DNA of 64,000 nucleotides from Silene conica (GCA_029255685.2 CM055320.2:11580614-11644613); one strand, 5' to 3'; counted from the stretch's first letter, positions 24,691 to 38,310 are shown. The notes: generated by a model from the sequence alone, not told the origin. Translations and numbers: made by a program.

Positions 24691-27179
24691 TCGGGTCATT
24701 GGCTAATACACTTTAATTAGTACTAATTTGACTAATAAAGAGTATTTTATAAATAGTTATTTATGAATGAGCGTTGAAATTAGAGAATCCTTTATTTTGT
24801 TGTATATAATATTGATTTGACTTAACTAGTAATTCGGTTAATTTTGTTTCACCTCAGATAATTTCGTTCAGATCACATCAGTTAAGGGTCAGGCGGTTTT
24901 GGGTTGGGTCACCTATGGTCAGGTCAAGATTGAGCCAATCAAGATTTGGGCCGGGTTTATTCAATTCGGGTTTCGGGTCACATTTGGGTTAGACAATTTC
25001 AGTTCTCGGGTCAGCCTAATTGGATTGGGACGAGTAAGCTTGCTAGGTCTACACACCACAAATATTCCGTGGTTGTTGGAGTTCAGGGGAGCAGCAGATT
25101 AAGTTTGACTACTATGGCAGGCATCATATAGAGCACTCTCAGTGCTATCTATCTGCAACTAATTGATAACCCCTCCCCTCCTTGATTTGCACACTTTTTG
25201 TTTGTTTTTTTTTTGTGAAATGATTGTTTGTGTGGGAACTAGATTTAGAATTATACGTTAATATGGCAGCCTATTCATTTTCCTTTTATTTTTGTACAGG
25301 TAATCTACTCAAGCTATTATATGTTTCAGCTGAAGAAAATGTCCTATCAACTACATATGGAAAATTGCAGCCGCCGCTAGGAAAACAACGTCTGAAGGTG
25401 TTTCCAATATCTAACTTCACTCTGATATATGATTCTTGCACCTGTAGACTTTTTGACTTGGCATGACATGACGGTTCTAAAACAAATTTGATTAGGAAAA
25501 AAACGATTGGCATCACTAATACAGAGAAGAATGTGATGCTTGAGCTCCTTCAAGGAATTTGTGGTACTGGACATGCTCTAACATCTGTTTAGTCTGCCTC
25601 TATACCCGTGTCCGAATCCCAGGACTCTCTATGTGTACAATATTAAGCTCATATCGACCAACTTATCCAAAATAAAATAAAACTAAGCATTACAGAATGA
25701 TACATGCCACTCTTTCAAACCTGTACCCCAGGTTTTCCTTTTGTTTGGAAAGATGACGTGCATCTTATTATGTGTTATTGACAATGACTCTGTGATGGCA
25801 GATTGTTGAATTCATTTCGGTCTTACTCTCAATTGGTAATGAAGCTGCTGAAAAGGAAGTAGTACGACTTGGAGCAGTTCAAAGAATCTTAGACATGTTC
25901 TTTGAGTAAGTTGAAATTTGGAGAGGTGTGTGTGGGTTTTTAAATTTATTGATCAAAATTTGATGATGTTTCATTTGTTGCAGGTACCCCTACAATAATT
26001 TTCTGCATCACCATGTAGAAACAATAATAATATCTTGCCTTGAAAACAAGAAGTCTACCCTTGTCGAGCATCTTCTCCGAGATTGCAATCTTCTTGGAAG
26101 GATTCTGGAGGTTGAAAAAAGTCCTTTGTTGTCCACCGACCCAAGCAAGGTGATTGATGATCAATAATGATTAGATCTCGGTGTCCTTAGATTTTATTTG
26201 AAGTTTGAAGTATTTGTGGGTGTTGTAGAATCTATCATCTGTTTTATTTGTGCTTTTTTCCTTTCATTTTTGGGGTTTTACTATTTGGCACTAGCGTTAT
26301 TAGATGATTTTTTTGCAGCCCACAGTCAGCATTGATGGGACGCATTCTGCTAGAATTGGAAACATTGGTCATCTGACACGAATATCAAACAAACTTATTC
26401 ATCTAGCTAATACCAATACCGAAATTCAGGGATTGTTACAGGTTTGTGTCGTTAAAATTGTCTCTTGTCTATATATATATAGGAATGGTAATTTGATCAT
26501 TAGTTGATTGGTTTTACAATATTGTACATCAGAGTTGTGTCATTTTGCTGCCTTTATTAATTGAATATATGACTTGAGCATGCGTCGACAAATGACATTA
26601 GCCGAAAAGGCTCTGGCCTATGACGGGTGAAAGGGAGTTGAATTCCGCTTTTCAAACAATTAGTGAGCCATTTTTTCTTTGCCTTATTACATCATTATCA
26701 AAGCCAAGGATGAGTGTTACATCATGTATCAAATTCAAGGAGGAGTGTCTCTTTGGCTTTGTTGAGAATGCTAAAATGATTCTAGTGTGAGATGCACACT
26801 CGTAGTGTGAGGAGATGGTGACGGAGAGGGCACAATGGAGGAAATGATATATGTGGATTTTTAGTATTTGATGTTACTTGAAATATTTAGTGTTTATTTA
26901 ATTTTTAAAAATTTATTTGTTCTTTTCGGATTTATTACACGTTTTTACCAACAACTTTCTTATATATTAATACTTGGTTCACTTTTAAGGTATTCAGGAC
27001 CCTTAAGATTTACTACGGTGATCAAAATTGTTTTAATCTTTATTCTCGATTTAAATCCTAAGTTTTTATTAAAGAAATCCTGGCTTCGTTTTTAAAACCT
27101 CTGCTTTTGTATTCTGTTTCACTCCCCTTTTGTTTTTCACTTTTCCTTTTCTATATTTTCACATTTTGAGGTGTGCGAT

Positions 27180-27243
27180 CACCCATGGACTTCATGTCAG
27201 CTGACCCCAAATCATTTTGGGATTAAGGCTCTGATGTTGTTGA
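27180..27243 (+). mobile_element. SINE 3'-end fragment in SAPS intron 5
   Basis: TGACCCCAAATCATTTTGGG followed by ATTAAGGCTCTGATGTTGTTG matches the 3' end of the SINE copy at 62919-62997 nearly base for base. Here the TTG tail has only two units. No target duplication was found. Confidence 0.55.
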
Positions 27244-27709
27244 TCCGACACCCTATTTTTATGTGGTGAATGAAAGTAGTATTTTAATATTTCATAATGA
27301 GTAATGAAATCAATAGGTTCATGGTTCAAAGAACGATATCTCTGATTCCCATCCCCATTGTTCTAAAAAAATATTACATTTAATAGGAGTTTTATGAAAA
27401 GAGAAGTCCCAAATAGAGAAATTTGTCCTATTTTACTGGTTCCATTGAGTTATTTTCTAGGGGAAGATTTTGTTTACTGTACACTACCAATATTCTAGTC
27501 TTTCTGCTGATTAATTTCTCCGTTTTCCTTAAATTTGCAGGGAAATGCTGAATGGCTGGATTGGTGTGCTGATGTCTTATCTAAGCGCAATGCAGTTGAG
27601 AATGTTTATCAATGGGTGTGTGGGTGAGTCTTATTTTTAAATATTATTCTCTTTTGCTTACTTTGGTATAAAGTTTTGATTTTGCTGTTCTGTGATTCCA
27701 TCTTTAAAT

Positions 27710-29125
27710 TAGGAAGCTAACTTTGGTAACTATACATAATTAGGGACTTAGGGTACTATCTTAATAGCTACTTGACAGCTCCTATTTGACTCACTGACCG
27801 CGGACAATCAGTAATTTGTACGCTAACTAATGGCAGCTGATTGATATTGTTATATTCTGTTAACACTCTCACTAAGTCGGATCACAGATAATAATCATGC
27901 CCAACTTCTTACAAAGATAATCAACCCCAACCCCAACCCCATTTAAAGCTTTTGTGAAAACGTCCTGATCCCAGTACGGGAGCATATTAATTAGATATAA
28001 CGTTTGCTTGTGTGGCTGAAACTCGTGTATCAACAGGAACGAACGAGAGGAGAATTTTGTGATGATATTTGACTAAAAGTTTGTCTAGTCTTCGAGTCAA
28101 TGGGAGTGTTTAAAAGACGACGCCTATCTAGCTCTAAACAAGATTTGAAGTACTTCATCAGACCGTAAATTTAAGATCAAAACTTGATCAATTTTCTTGA
28201 GTTTATTTGCAAACTTGAATCTATAAAATTGAAATACAACAATCCTATTTATAGCCTCTAATTACGTATCTAATTGGAAGCAGGAAAGCTAACTTAACCC
28301 AATTTATTATTCGATTAACTAGTAAACTTCTAATGGCATACAATTGCATTATTTTAATTCTACTAGATAAAGTCTAATCCATACTTAATCCCAGCCAAGT
28401 TAAACCACTCGACAAGGCTGTATGACTAGGACTCCAATTCTTCGTTGTCTACATTGTCGAATATCCTATCATCCCCTCCCGCTTTGAAAGGAACTGGAAC
28501 TGACCTCAACACAGCGATTCCATTATTATCAAGTTAAGGTGACAAATTTTCATTGAATGTGGCGTATACTCTATAGTCACCAACTCACCACCCGGAAGCT
28601 CAAGCTTATAGGCGTTGTCCGTGGCCTTGCTCATGATTTTGTTGGAACCATCACCATTGCCTCCCGGATCGACGGGATCAAAGGTCTTGGTGAAGTGTCT
28701 TGGACTTTGAGTCTCGATTCTCAGAACATCCTCTCTTCCTCCTATCTTCTCTTCGGCCTGAATCAAAGGCTATGTGGCACCCACTCCTTATGCTCTGTTG
28801 TTGTGTTGTAGTTTCATGACACATTCATACCCACCTTCATACCATAAGATGATTTTTAAGTAGGGGTTGGTCTTGTTTTTACACACGATAAAAAGCTTTG
28901 GAAAGCTCATACATTCGGGAGAGACAATGATTTGATGTATATTTCATTGAAAGGTAAGACATATTTATATACCAAAACATGGAAGCGGACTTGGGTAATG
29001 ATACATAATTAGGGCACTCTCATGGTAGCTACTTGAAAGCTCCTAATTGACTGACTGATCGCCTACAATCAGTAATATATAAACTAACTAAATGGCAACT
29101 TACTGATTGTAATATTCTGATAAGA
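27710..29125 (-). mobile_element. Degenerate LTR retroelement in SAPS intron 6
   Basis: Diverged direct repeats of about 130-150 bp lie at 27710-27865 and 28980-29125. Both contain ATACATAATTAGGG, GCTACTTGA-AGCTCCTA, ACAATCAGTAAT and AACTAA-TGGCA. Read on the minus strand they begin TGTTA. Between them, a minus-strand reading frame at 28506-28766 holds SNKIMSKATDNAYKLELPGG. That resembles the tail of a Ty3/Gypsy integrase (K-x-DNAY-x-LPG pattern). Gag, protease and most of pol are missing. Confidence 0.5.
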
Positions 29126-29199
29126 GAGTAAGAACGAAAAGGATGAGAGTAAATTGGAATAAGGGAATACTTGGATAAAATAGGAATTTTATGGCTACA

Positions 29200-29480
29200 G
29201 TGGCAGTTTCATTCGCTGGTTGGGTTGTCAGGGCAGGGGTGCTCCGGTGGGGTTGTCACGGGTGCATTGGCGTGGTGTCGGTTGATGGTTGGTGTTTGAT
29301 GTATGTTGTGGTATGGTTGGTGGCTGATGCCAGAGGGAAAGTGAGGAGGATTAAGGAAAGAGAATGACGGTGGTAGGGTGATGGCTGAGGTGGTGTCGTC
29401 GGAATATGCTGCCAGCGGCTCCATGTTGGTGCCGTCGACAGAGGGGTTATGAGGGATGAGAGAGAAGATGGGTGATAGTT
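29200..29480. other. GC/TG-rich low-complexity block in SAPS intron 6
   Basis: This is a run of GGTTGTCAGGGCAGGGG and GTGGTATGGTTGGTGG type, far more GC-rich than the flanks. Similar TGG-rich blocks occur at 41930-42180, 44330-44520 and 55280-56200. They may come from related transposons, but I could not define ends. Confidence 0.4.
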
Positions 29481-29711
29481 TTTTGAGTTATATATGACTA
29501 CATCAAATTGTATCTTAGGTTCAATAAAATACACTTAAGGAACTCAGTTTGCACGATAAGAGTAGTTCCCACCGGATCCGGAGTAACTCCCTTAGAACTG
29601 AAGTTCTGAAGTGTGGAGCAAGTATGTTACAACACTTTTTAATTCCATAGTCGAGTCCGACACTTGGACACGCACCCGTGTCGGATCCTTCTAAACGAGT
29701 TTGAGCAACAT

Positions 29712-29969
29712 CCTCCTCCATTCAAATCCATACTACAAGTTTATCTTTTGTACACTATTCGCAAGTGAACATTCAATTTCAATTTTCTCTTAGTACGTAA
29801 GAGGAAATATATTCGTGTGAGATCTTGTTTGATTCGTCTTTACGAGTACATTGAAAATATATAACTTTTATAATTTTTGCGAATACGAAGCTAAAGATAT
29901 TTAACATGTAAAACGTGCTTTGGCAAACGTGAAAAAGCAAACTTGTAGCGTGGATTTGAATGGAGGGAG
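29712..29969. mobile_element. Stowaway-like MITE in SAPS intron 6
   Basis: The left end reads CTCCTCCATTCAAATCCATA with ACTACAAGTTT. The right end reads AAACTTGTAGCGTGGATTTG then AATGGAGGGAG and TA. The two are inverted copies with about three mismatches. The CTCCCTCC-type end with a TA target fits Tc1/Mariner Stowaway MITEs. The left TA is mutated. Confidence 0.6.
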
Positions 29970-32862
29970 TAGATTTTAATTGAGCATTATTTTTTTTCTC
30001 AGGAGACCAACTCCTTTACAAGATCGAGGTAGGGATAGTGATGATGATGATTACCAAGATAGAGATTACGATGTTGCAGCTCTTGCTAACAACATAAGCC
30101 AGGCCTTTCAGTATGGAATTTACAGTAATGACATGGATGAGGTGAGGAGTTTCAGTCATGCTACATACTTGTCATTTTTATTTCTTGTTGATTTTGCCCT
30201 ATCTTCTGTTCTTCCCCTCTATTCAGTTAATGTCTAGATTTTCGATAGATAAGGTGCATACTTAGCAATGGTAGCTCAAGTGACACTGCAGCTGTCAGGC
30301 TAGTGGTCTACTGGTCCTATCTCAGCTCAGTCAGCTGCCCATTTTGTTATTTTTGTGTATGTTTAAAGTGATGATGATTATTTAGGTTTAAAACATTTTA
30401 GTTGATAAGCATTCTCCAAGGGATATGTTAGCAGAGACGGAAACTGTAGGCCACAACTGTCAGATGAGCCAAATGGTGTGCTTCACTCCCTGTGATTCCC
30501 GACCTTTTGTGTTCTCTGGTAAACTGTGAAATTTTTTTCACCTTTGTTTGAGATAGTAAAAATAAATACAGGTTTTCGGTCTTTTAGAGGGGTTTATAAT
30601 TCTGCTATTTGGCGGGGCTTAGTCACTTGGATTTTTTTGCCGTTAAGTTGGTTTACTTTCTCGGAATCTTTTTTCATCAATGCTCACTCCATTCAATTGA
30701 ATTCACTGCATTGGCTGTTGAACCTAGATTTAGGTTAGGAAAAATGTGTGAGAAAAGATATGGGGTCCAAAATCAAACTGCGTGTTTCGTAGTTTTAACC
30801 TTGCCTAAAATGGAAATGTATTGATTTATTTGAAATCTGAAAAAGGAAAACGTCGTGATCCAAATGAATGGAAGGAGTGTTAAGTACTTATGGAGTTATG
30901 CGGACTTGCTGTTACCATTTTTTATCTATGTATACGTTTTAAGCCATTTCTTCTTTTCCATGTATAATATTACATTATAGACGTACTCATCTTTCTGACT
31001 TCTAAGTTGTAAACGATATGAATTTGTTAATATTTGGTCTTTCCGATATGACTCATGCTCATGTCTACAAGATTGGCCAAGGCACTTGGTTGACTATATC
31101 CATGCATTGCCCAAATTCTGAATATAGAGTTTCAGTTACTCACCCTCTTCCTTTTTACATACATTGGTTAGTCTCATAGAAATGTGCTTCAATGTTGCTA
31201 ACTTTGCATATTGTAAAGCAACTTGGCTTATCTGCCTGAGTGTTTTATTTGAATTGATTTTTCCTTTCAGTAATTGTCTGCCTCTCATTTTCTTATTTTT
31301 GAGATTGTGGATTGATTTTCTCCCCCCTTTTCCCCCATATTTGCAGGTTCAAGGATCAAATGAGCGAGATGAAGAGGTATCCCTTGTGACTACTTTAAGT
31401 TCTTGTATTTCTTACACATTTTTCCAAGAACAAATAAATGCACGCTTAAAACAGCTGTAAAGTAATTCATGTGTAGCTGAGACTTCCTCTCCATGTATTG
31501 TCGGAAAATCATTCGTGCTCGTGTTTTTTTTTTTCCATTGTAGGTATCTTTATAAACTTTTGACTGGGTGTTTTCTTGAACTTGTCTCTGAATTACAACG
31601 TTGTAAATTGGGAGATCGTTGTGGGGTTCTATACTTACTCCCTTTCCCTCCCTCCTGGGCCATTACAGGAGGCAGTGGGTGTTCCACCATTTTTGTAAAT
31701 TTTAATATGAGAAGTGGATCAATATATCATAATTAATGATTGAATTACTGAGCAATGAGCATCACATTGGTTATTCTGATGATATTTTGGCATTATTGGC
31801 CCGTCAGTATCAATTATCAGTTAAATGTAGATTTCAACACACTAGATACTTTAGTACTATTGTGGTAGTGAACCAATTAAAAAATAAAATAAAAATATTT
31901 GTCTTGGTCACTGTAGTATACTTTTGTCCTAGAAGTTTAAATCTTGGATGACTTTCCAGGTTTTTGTCCTTGACTCGTGTTTTGCTTTCTGTATTTGTCT
32001 TCATGCTATGCTTCTCCCCACCCTTCAAAGATTAAAATTGGTGCAATTGTGTGATAGTCTTGCAGTATAGTCCGTAAGTCATAACGAGTATCTAACTATT
32101 GAACATGATAGGACATTTACTTTGATGATGAATCTGCTGAAGTGGTTATATCCTCGTTGCGTCTTGGAGATGGCAAGGAGAGGTTTGTGAAATCTAGATG
32201 TCCCTCTTTTCATTTCATTTTTCAATCTATTGAACAATGTTTATATCTGCTTAGACATCAATTTTACGGAGTATAATTTTGAACAATACACTGCTGTGTA
32301 ATAGATTAACCTGCTAAAGCTTGTTCACTTCAAGTTCATGAATCTTGGCTGATTTTTTGAAGTGTTTTAATTTGGCTGTTCATTTCGGTTTATATGAAAA
32401 TGCTTTGTTCCTCTTTGGCCCAGTGGTTCACTATTCACTAATTCAAACTGGTTCGCATTTGAGGAAGACCGGCCCAGCAATGAGCCTTCAACTGGTTCAC
32501 TTGCTTCTGCATCACCAGACAATGAACCTGGCTGTGGGATTGCCAGTGAAGATGACTTGATTGACACCGCCACATCATCTCAAGAGCCAGAAACATCAGA
32601 TTCCACCGGTGGAAACGAAAGGGGAGGTGAACAGACAGAATGGGTTGAATGGAGGGAAACATCAAATGGTGCCGAGGAAACTGCCAGAGAGGCCGAGGTG
32701 AGTTGCCCAAGTGCAACTGAGCCATCGCCTTCAGCCAATAACATTGGTGTGTCGGAATCGATTACTGATAATGATGAGGCTGAAAATGTTGGTGGGTGCC
32801 TCGCTAGTCTGGGCACAGCCGCTTCTCCAGATGAAGTAAACTCGTCTGTAGGTAGGTGTTGA

Positions 32863-33812
32863 ACAGGGTTTGGAGCCTGGTGAGCACAAGGAAATTGACT
32901 TAGTTCAAGCAGGGAATTAGATGTACATTACAAAGAAAAAAAGGGATGAACAGTCCTTACCTGCATTCAGGTTAATTCTTGTCGATTATGCTTCTCATTG
33001 TCATTTTCATTCTTCTTTCTTGTACATCGCATTGGATTTATGTTTTCGTTTGTCTTTTTTTCGGCTAGAAAGGTAATGATTCTTTTCTGAGAAACTTTAA
33101 AAGACTCGTCACTCATTGTAAAATGGAAAATAGAAGGGCTGATTTCAGCTTATTTTTCATGCAAAGTTGCTGTTACTGTTGGCAGACCTCTGTTACAATA
33201 TTTATATGGGGTGCTTTGTTTCTGTGTACCTGTTTCATAGAATCAGAGGTTGGTTGTCTGAACTCTCGCTGTTTTCCTCTGATCACGCCTGACGACTTCA
33301 TTTTAAGGCAACCGGACAAGTATATTTTTTTTGCTGATATCATTGGTTTAAGATTGTGCCCTTTTTGTACCCTTGAATCCAGGAGTATTGACGGAAGCCC
33401 AAAAGACAAAATTTCATTATACATCTGTAATACAGTAGTTATTTTACAGAGATGGTGACTTTTGGTATTTTACGTTCAAATTTTGGTGAATTAATACGTC
33501 CATATTTTTATCATGAGGTTGAAACAATTCACCTGTATATTATCTTATTGTTATTCGCAAGGACTACTGTCAATTATTACTCCCAAAGCGTCAGATGGAG
33601 TATCAAAACAACTCAACTACAAGATGGGAAAAAAAAAGGAGAGATCAACTGCATGCTCTTACAGTCTTACTCTTACGTTCCATTTCAAATATTGGCAATT
33701 TCAATTTAATTTTAACAATTACGTTCCATTAACATTTGACACTAGATCCTCCACAAAGCCACTTGGTTGTCGTGAATTTGTTGTTGAATTACAGCAGATG
33801 AAATTAACTAGT
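32863..33812 (+). other. Downstream of the SAPS gene, no gene recognised
   Basis: Sequence after the stop at 32860-32862 probably includes the old 3' untranslated region. Just before the stop a GTAGGTAG duplication puts a second open frame (VEQGLEPGEHKEIDLVQAGN) out of phase. The original C terminus may therefore have been slightly longer. Nothing else is supported. Confidence 0.4.
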
Positions 33813-35789
33813 TTTTGGCCCGGGTGAAAAATTACACGGGTTCTTTTCAAATTATATTGTATTATTCAAAATATTTATCATTGAAACTAAATTATAAATG
33901 TTCATAAATTTTGTTTTATAACTGAAGTCTTTACACTTTTTTTTATCGAAATTTGATACTTTTTATTAATCTTGATTTGTTATTATAAATTAAAAAATTT
34001 ACTATAACTTATTATATTTTTCAATTGATCATATTTATTTAGTTTAAAATTGAGTCAATAATGTCTCTGATAGTGTCATTCTATCTCTTTGAGTTAGAAT
34101 TTGTTTTCAAGTAAAATAGTAAATCGTCAAACTATTATTTAATTAATTAATCGTTGTTAAAACTTATTTAGTTACCTTAGCTAACTAAGTTTTATAATTA
34201 AATACTTATGTATTTCTGTTCAGCGAATCAACTAATATTATATTATTATAATAAATAAATAAGTTGAAATTTTCTTTTTGATGATATACATGTTAGGTTG
34301 TGGAGGGAGGAATCGATGGCGGTTTGCGAATAAACCATGTAGGAAATGGGTAAAAGCATTTTTTATATAAAAGTGTTTAAAATTTCACTTTGCAGTGTTG
34401 TTTTTAATGTTATGTCAAAACGTATAAGTATGACGCTCATTCCTCTTTTCCGTGGTTATGTTTATGTGCATGTTTAGACAACTTTTGTTCAAAATAAAGC
34501 AGCTCCAAATTTACCAAACTAGCCTTGTTTTGACTCTTGCATTCTTTCCCTTTTTTGATTCACCACCTTGGGCCTTAGCCTATTCATTTGGTTTAACTAC
34601 TAAATAAGCTACATTCCCAAAATCAACCTTCCTTAATCAATAGTGGTTGTGTTTGTGGTAGTGTGTTGTTGGTGGAGTCGGGATTTGGACGTCGGTTGGT
34701 GTGAGAAAAAAAAGGGGGAAATGAGAAAGAAAGAAAATAGAAAAACAAAAAGAAAATGAGAAAAGTTTTGAAAAATCAAAAAAAAAAAAAAAGTTGTACA
34801 TATTTATTTTGAGAAAGAAAAAAGGCTAGCAACAACTCCCTTTCATCAAGGGGAGATAGAAAGAGCCGTTGCTAAAAATAATGTGGTTTTTTGATGTTTT
34901 TTTCAATCGAGTCAGGTTTACACAATTTTTGCACTTGATTTGATTTGCAAGTCTTTTGTTAGGGTGTAGACGTTGTTCGTCGTGTTTAAATAATGACCAC
35001 TTCAAAAAGTTTGTGATGGGTTTCGTTTTTTCCAATGTAAGTCCGATTTATGCAATTTTTGTTTGCTTTTGTCAAAACCAAAGTTAGGGAATAGACGTTA
35101 CTTAGTTGTTGCAATAAGGTGTTGGTTCGAATTTGGCAATCATTCTTGATCCTTAACCCTCAAATGGTATAACGGTGCTTGCACCAAACCATTTTTGCCC
35201 AACCCAAGCCCCATTGCATCCTTGTTGTTCTCATTATGTGCATTTTACATTTTCTAATGGATTTTTGGATGGAGTACCATACTAGATTGCGGGCATGCTT
35301 CGCGAGTCGAGGTAGGTGAGTGATTTTGGTTACTATGTGTCACAAAAATCACCCCCTTTCCTTCCTTGTGTGTTGAGTGAACTCCGTGAGAGTCGGTACT
35401 TAGGATTTTCTCATCGGTCAAGGGTTTAACATGGAGTCGAATCTCGTGTGAATCGTGTCAACCTCGGAAGTATAGCTTAGTGCTTCCATTTACCCACCTT
35501 GAATTCGTTTCTTGGTCTTTGGTAATGTCACAAAAATCACCCCCTTTCCTTCCTTATGTGTTTAGTTTTCCTTTGTTTGCATAAAAAAATTTGTAGCAGG
35601 ACCAAACTTGTCTTGCAATAGGGCGTTCTACCTCATGAATGTCAAATTGTGAGTTGAAAGGGCTACGGGTGTAGCTAAACCCGAGTCAGCTTTTAGTTAG
35701 CTTAGTTAGTTTAGTTCTTGTTTTCGAATAAGGGTTTTAGTTCTTGATTACTTACTCGAGAACGAGTAAGGCTTAAGTGTGGGAAATTC
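33813..35789. other. Gene-free stretch, probably retroelement flank
   Basis: At 33813-33845 ACTAGTTTTTGGCCCGGGTG with ACACGGG repeats the Helitron-like edge seen elsewhere, but no right edge was found. Most of 34600-35780 is non-coding and leads into a polypurine tract at 35774-35789. This suggests the 3' untranslated part of a Gypsy-type element upstream of the LTR that begins at 35790. Confidence 0.35.
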
Positions 35790-36895
35790 TGATGAGTCCC
35801 AATTTAGTCATTATTTTCATTGTTTTTCCTTTCATTTTTTTTATCTCGTTTCGTCCTTGTTTTGCGCGCTATTGCTTGATTTTATGCCCGTTGCCTTGAT
35901 TCTGCGTATTTGGTTTCCATTTTTGCAGGTCTTGAGGCGGGAATGAAGAAATGGGAGCAAACGAGGCAGAGTCGATGGAAAAAGAGAAGAAGAAGGGATC
36001 AATAGGGCTCCCCAACCGGTCACAGACCGGCAGCCGGCATACCGGCTGGGAGTCCCTTGCCTTGACTCAACCAAGAAATTCCAGAAATGTGAGAAAGGGC
36101 TCTTAGCCGGTGCTTCACCGGCAGCCGGTATACCGGCTGGGACCCCAGCCCCTACTTAGCAAAAATTCAAGAATTGTCAAGAAATCAGAAATGGCAGATT
36201 TTGAAGATAGGAGTCTAAACCGACGCCCAGCCGGCAGCCGACCGGCCGGCTCGCAAGACCTGTACTTGTGGAAATTTAATTCAAAATCAGTGTTGAGGAA
36301 ACAGCCGATGCACCGACTGAAAGTCTTGCTTGTTGAAGACAAAGTCCATAATCAACATTATTTTGGACTCTCAGCCGCCGGTTGACCGGCTGGGAGTTCC
36401 TTCTCAAATTTTCGCGTACTATATAAATACACTTAGAGCAGTTTTATTTACGCAACTTTTGCATGCATTTCTAGGGTTTCCTACTGTTTCATTGTTCAGA
36501 TATTTTAGGCTACAAAACTCACTCCACTCACTTAATCACTCCATAATTCTCTTAATGTTTTAGTTAATCTTGTAGTTAATCTTTCCTAGTTTCTTTTTAG
36601 TTATTCATTTGTTTACATTTTGGTTTTTGGGTGTAATTTGAAGAGGTTTGAGAGAATCCGTCTTGTGTATCCAAGTTCCAAGCTTTTATGCAATTAGTGG
36701 TATAATCTTTCCTTCTCTTACTTTGTTATTTCATTTTTTTACATTTCCCTTAATATTTGTGTTGGTTTGTTTACATTTGTTTTGTTCACCATGTTACCCA
36801 TTTCTCTTCAATAGTTTACATTTCTTTTTCGAGTATGTGTGATTATATTTATAACTAGGGTACGGTTAGGGGGAACCTTTGGTGTGGTTAGGTGA
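35790..36895 (+). mobile_element. Ty3/Gypsy-type LTR (Tat/Retand-like), right border uncertain
   Basis: AAGTGTGGGAAATTC (polypurine-like) at 35774-35789 is followed by TGATGAGTCCCAATTTAG. This resembles the polypurine-LTR junction of plant Tat/Athila elements. Inside, four degenerate copies of a CCGGCAGCCGG-ATACCGGCTGGGA block lie at about 36025, 36119, 36230 and 36370. The right end was not fixed; the next clear border is the Copia LTR at 36902. No gag or pol is present. Confidence 0.5.
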
Positions 36896-36901
36896 TAAAC
36901 T

Positions 36902-37925
36902 TGTTGGAGTTAGTGTCCTCAACAATTAGTGCCACAACACGTATAAATCTCTTAAAGGAAAAACGCAGGGTATATTTTGTATTTTAGTCAGTTGATTCAC
37001 GTTTATCAATAACGGTTGACTTGCTAGAAAGTTTGACATTATTGTCATACAGATGGCGGTAATCAACTGGTCCCTAAGAGTCACACCTAAAGGATGAAAT
37101 CTGAGAGATATGATTAGACGATGAAAATGCATGTAATCATATTGATACCCTATACGACTAAACGGTTAGTCAATGTATTGATGATATAATTATTTAATAC
37201 TGATTAAATAATATTAGCTAAGACGAATTAAAATGTTAATTCGTAATTAAATGTAAAATGTTATATTTAATTAGTGTGTAATGAAATTATTTACTAAAGA
37301 TTAAATAATTCAGTTAAATATAAACGGTTATATTTAATTTTTAAAATATAAATATACGATATTTATAAAGATAAACATTACACAAAGAGAGTGTAACAAC
37401 CGATTTTTATCTGTAAAAATCCGGTTGCTACAGTGGTCACACGGCACCCTATAGGGCGTGTGGATCAGTTAGTTGGGAGCAAAATTCTATCTTATGGTTA
37501 TTCGGAGAAGTTGTTAGTAGTATAAACAGAAGAGTTGTATTCTGACTAAAGTACTCGATACACTCACCTATAAACAAGACCAACTCGGCACCCTTGAGAG
37601 TCGAGGCACGAGTTCCCACGCATAACCGCCTCCCTCTTCTCTCTCTCTCTAGCTTTCATCTTATACAAAATTAGAGGTAATTTTGCAGTTTCTAGCTCAT
37701 GAAAGAGTATTTCTCAGGACATCTTTGGTGCAACGATTAGGAGGATATCTCTTTTGATATCCGATCTTAGGCCTTTGCAAGGACAGAAGGTTAATTCTTA
37801 ATCCCAATCTTCGTATCTTGTTTTTCGTTTATGACTATAAATCGTACCTTATAAATTCGTTATAATCCTGCATATAAAGAATTGAGAATATATACAGATA
37901 TTTTCCCACAAGTGGTATCAGAGGC
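36902..37925 (+). mobile_element. Copia 5' LTR plus primer-binding site, element body missing
   Basis: A 1009-bp LTR begins TGTTGGAGTTAGTGTCC at 36902 and ends TTTTCCCACA at 37910. Two bases later TGGTATCAGAGGC (37913-37925) is a methionine-tRNA primer site. The usual gag-pol frame does not follow: about 385 bp of AT-rich leader runs to a LINE fragment. The element is truncated. Confidence 0.75.
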
Positions 37926-38310
37926 GAGTTTAGGAATTTTATTTTTGTATTATTTTCATAAACGTATTGAGAAAAATTTAAAGAAAAAAAAATTCAGCTG
38001 TGTGTTTTATATTTTTAGCCGAGACAGTTTTTTTTCCTCGTTGCTTTCCTTTTTGATTTATTATTGTTGTTGTCTTAAACAGTTAATATAACAAAATAAT
38101 AAGTTTGTAGATGTTTAAATTTAATAAGGATTGAATTAAAACGTGAAAGGAAATCGTCTCATATGTTCTTTAATTGCATAATTTGCTAAATAATCGATCC
38201 CACCATAATCTTGATATTTGTCTTAAAAGGTTAGTTTGAATGATTAAAATTACAACTATATCTAATAAAGATTAGAATTTTGAAGGTTATCGATCTCGTA
38301 TTTAGTAACC

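Larger units (their letters stand above)
23602..32862 (+). pseudogene. SAPS-domain protein (PP6 regulatory subunit), 5'-truncated and frameshifted
   Basis: Ten exons are seen: 23602-23803, 25300-25397, 25802-25905, 25984-26149, 26319-26441, 27541-27623, 30003-30141, 31347-31376, 32112-32182 and 32424-32862. Family blocks are HNALEESRPKSVLVNSLSV, IVEFISVLLSIGNEAAEKE, YPYNNFLHHHVETIIISCLE, IGNIGHLTRISNKLIHLANT, RDSDDDDYQDRDYDVAAL, DIYFDDESAEVVISSLRLGD and NSNWFAFEEDRPS. The acidic Ser/Glu-rich tail includes TEWVEWRETS. SAPS proteins bind PP6-type phosphatase catalytic subunits; in plants these are linked to auxin transport control. Exons 2-10 are in frame with clean splice sites. Exon 1 is 202 bp where the splice phases need 203: one base is lost after GSYYS near 23729, so the frame ends at a TAA at 23759-23761. 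The N-terminal part of the SAPS domain (roughly 200 residues or more in relatives) is absent from the 1.4 kb upstream. It is probably a recent pseudogene, but a sequencing error plus a distant first exon is not excluded. Confidence 0.85.

Noticed and set aside
28557-28811. Plus-strand 84-codon frame
   Set aside because: It is the antisense of the Gypsy integrase-like remnant on the minus strand.
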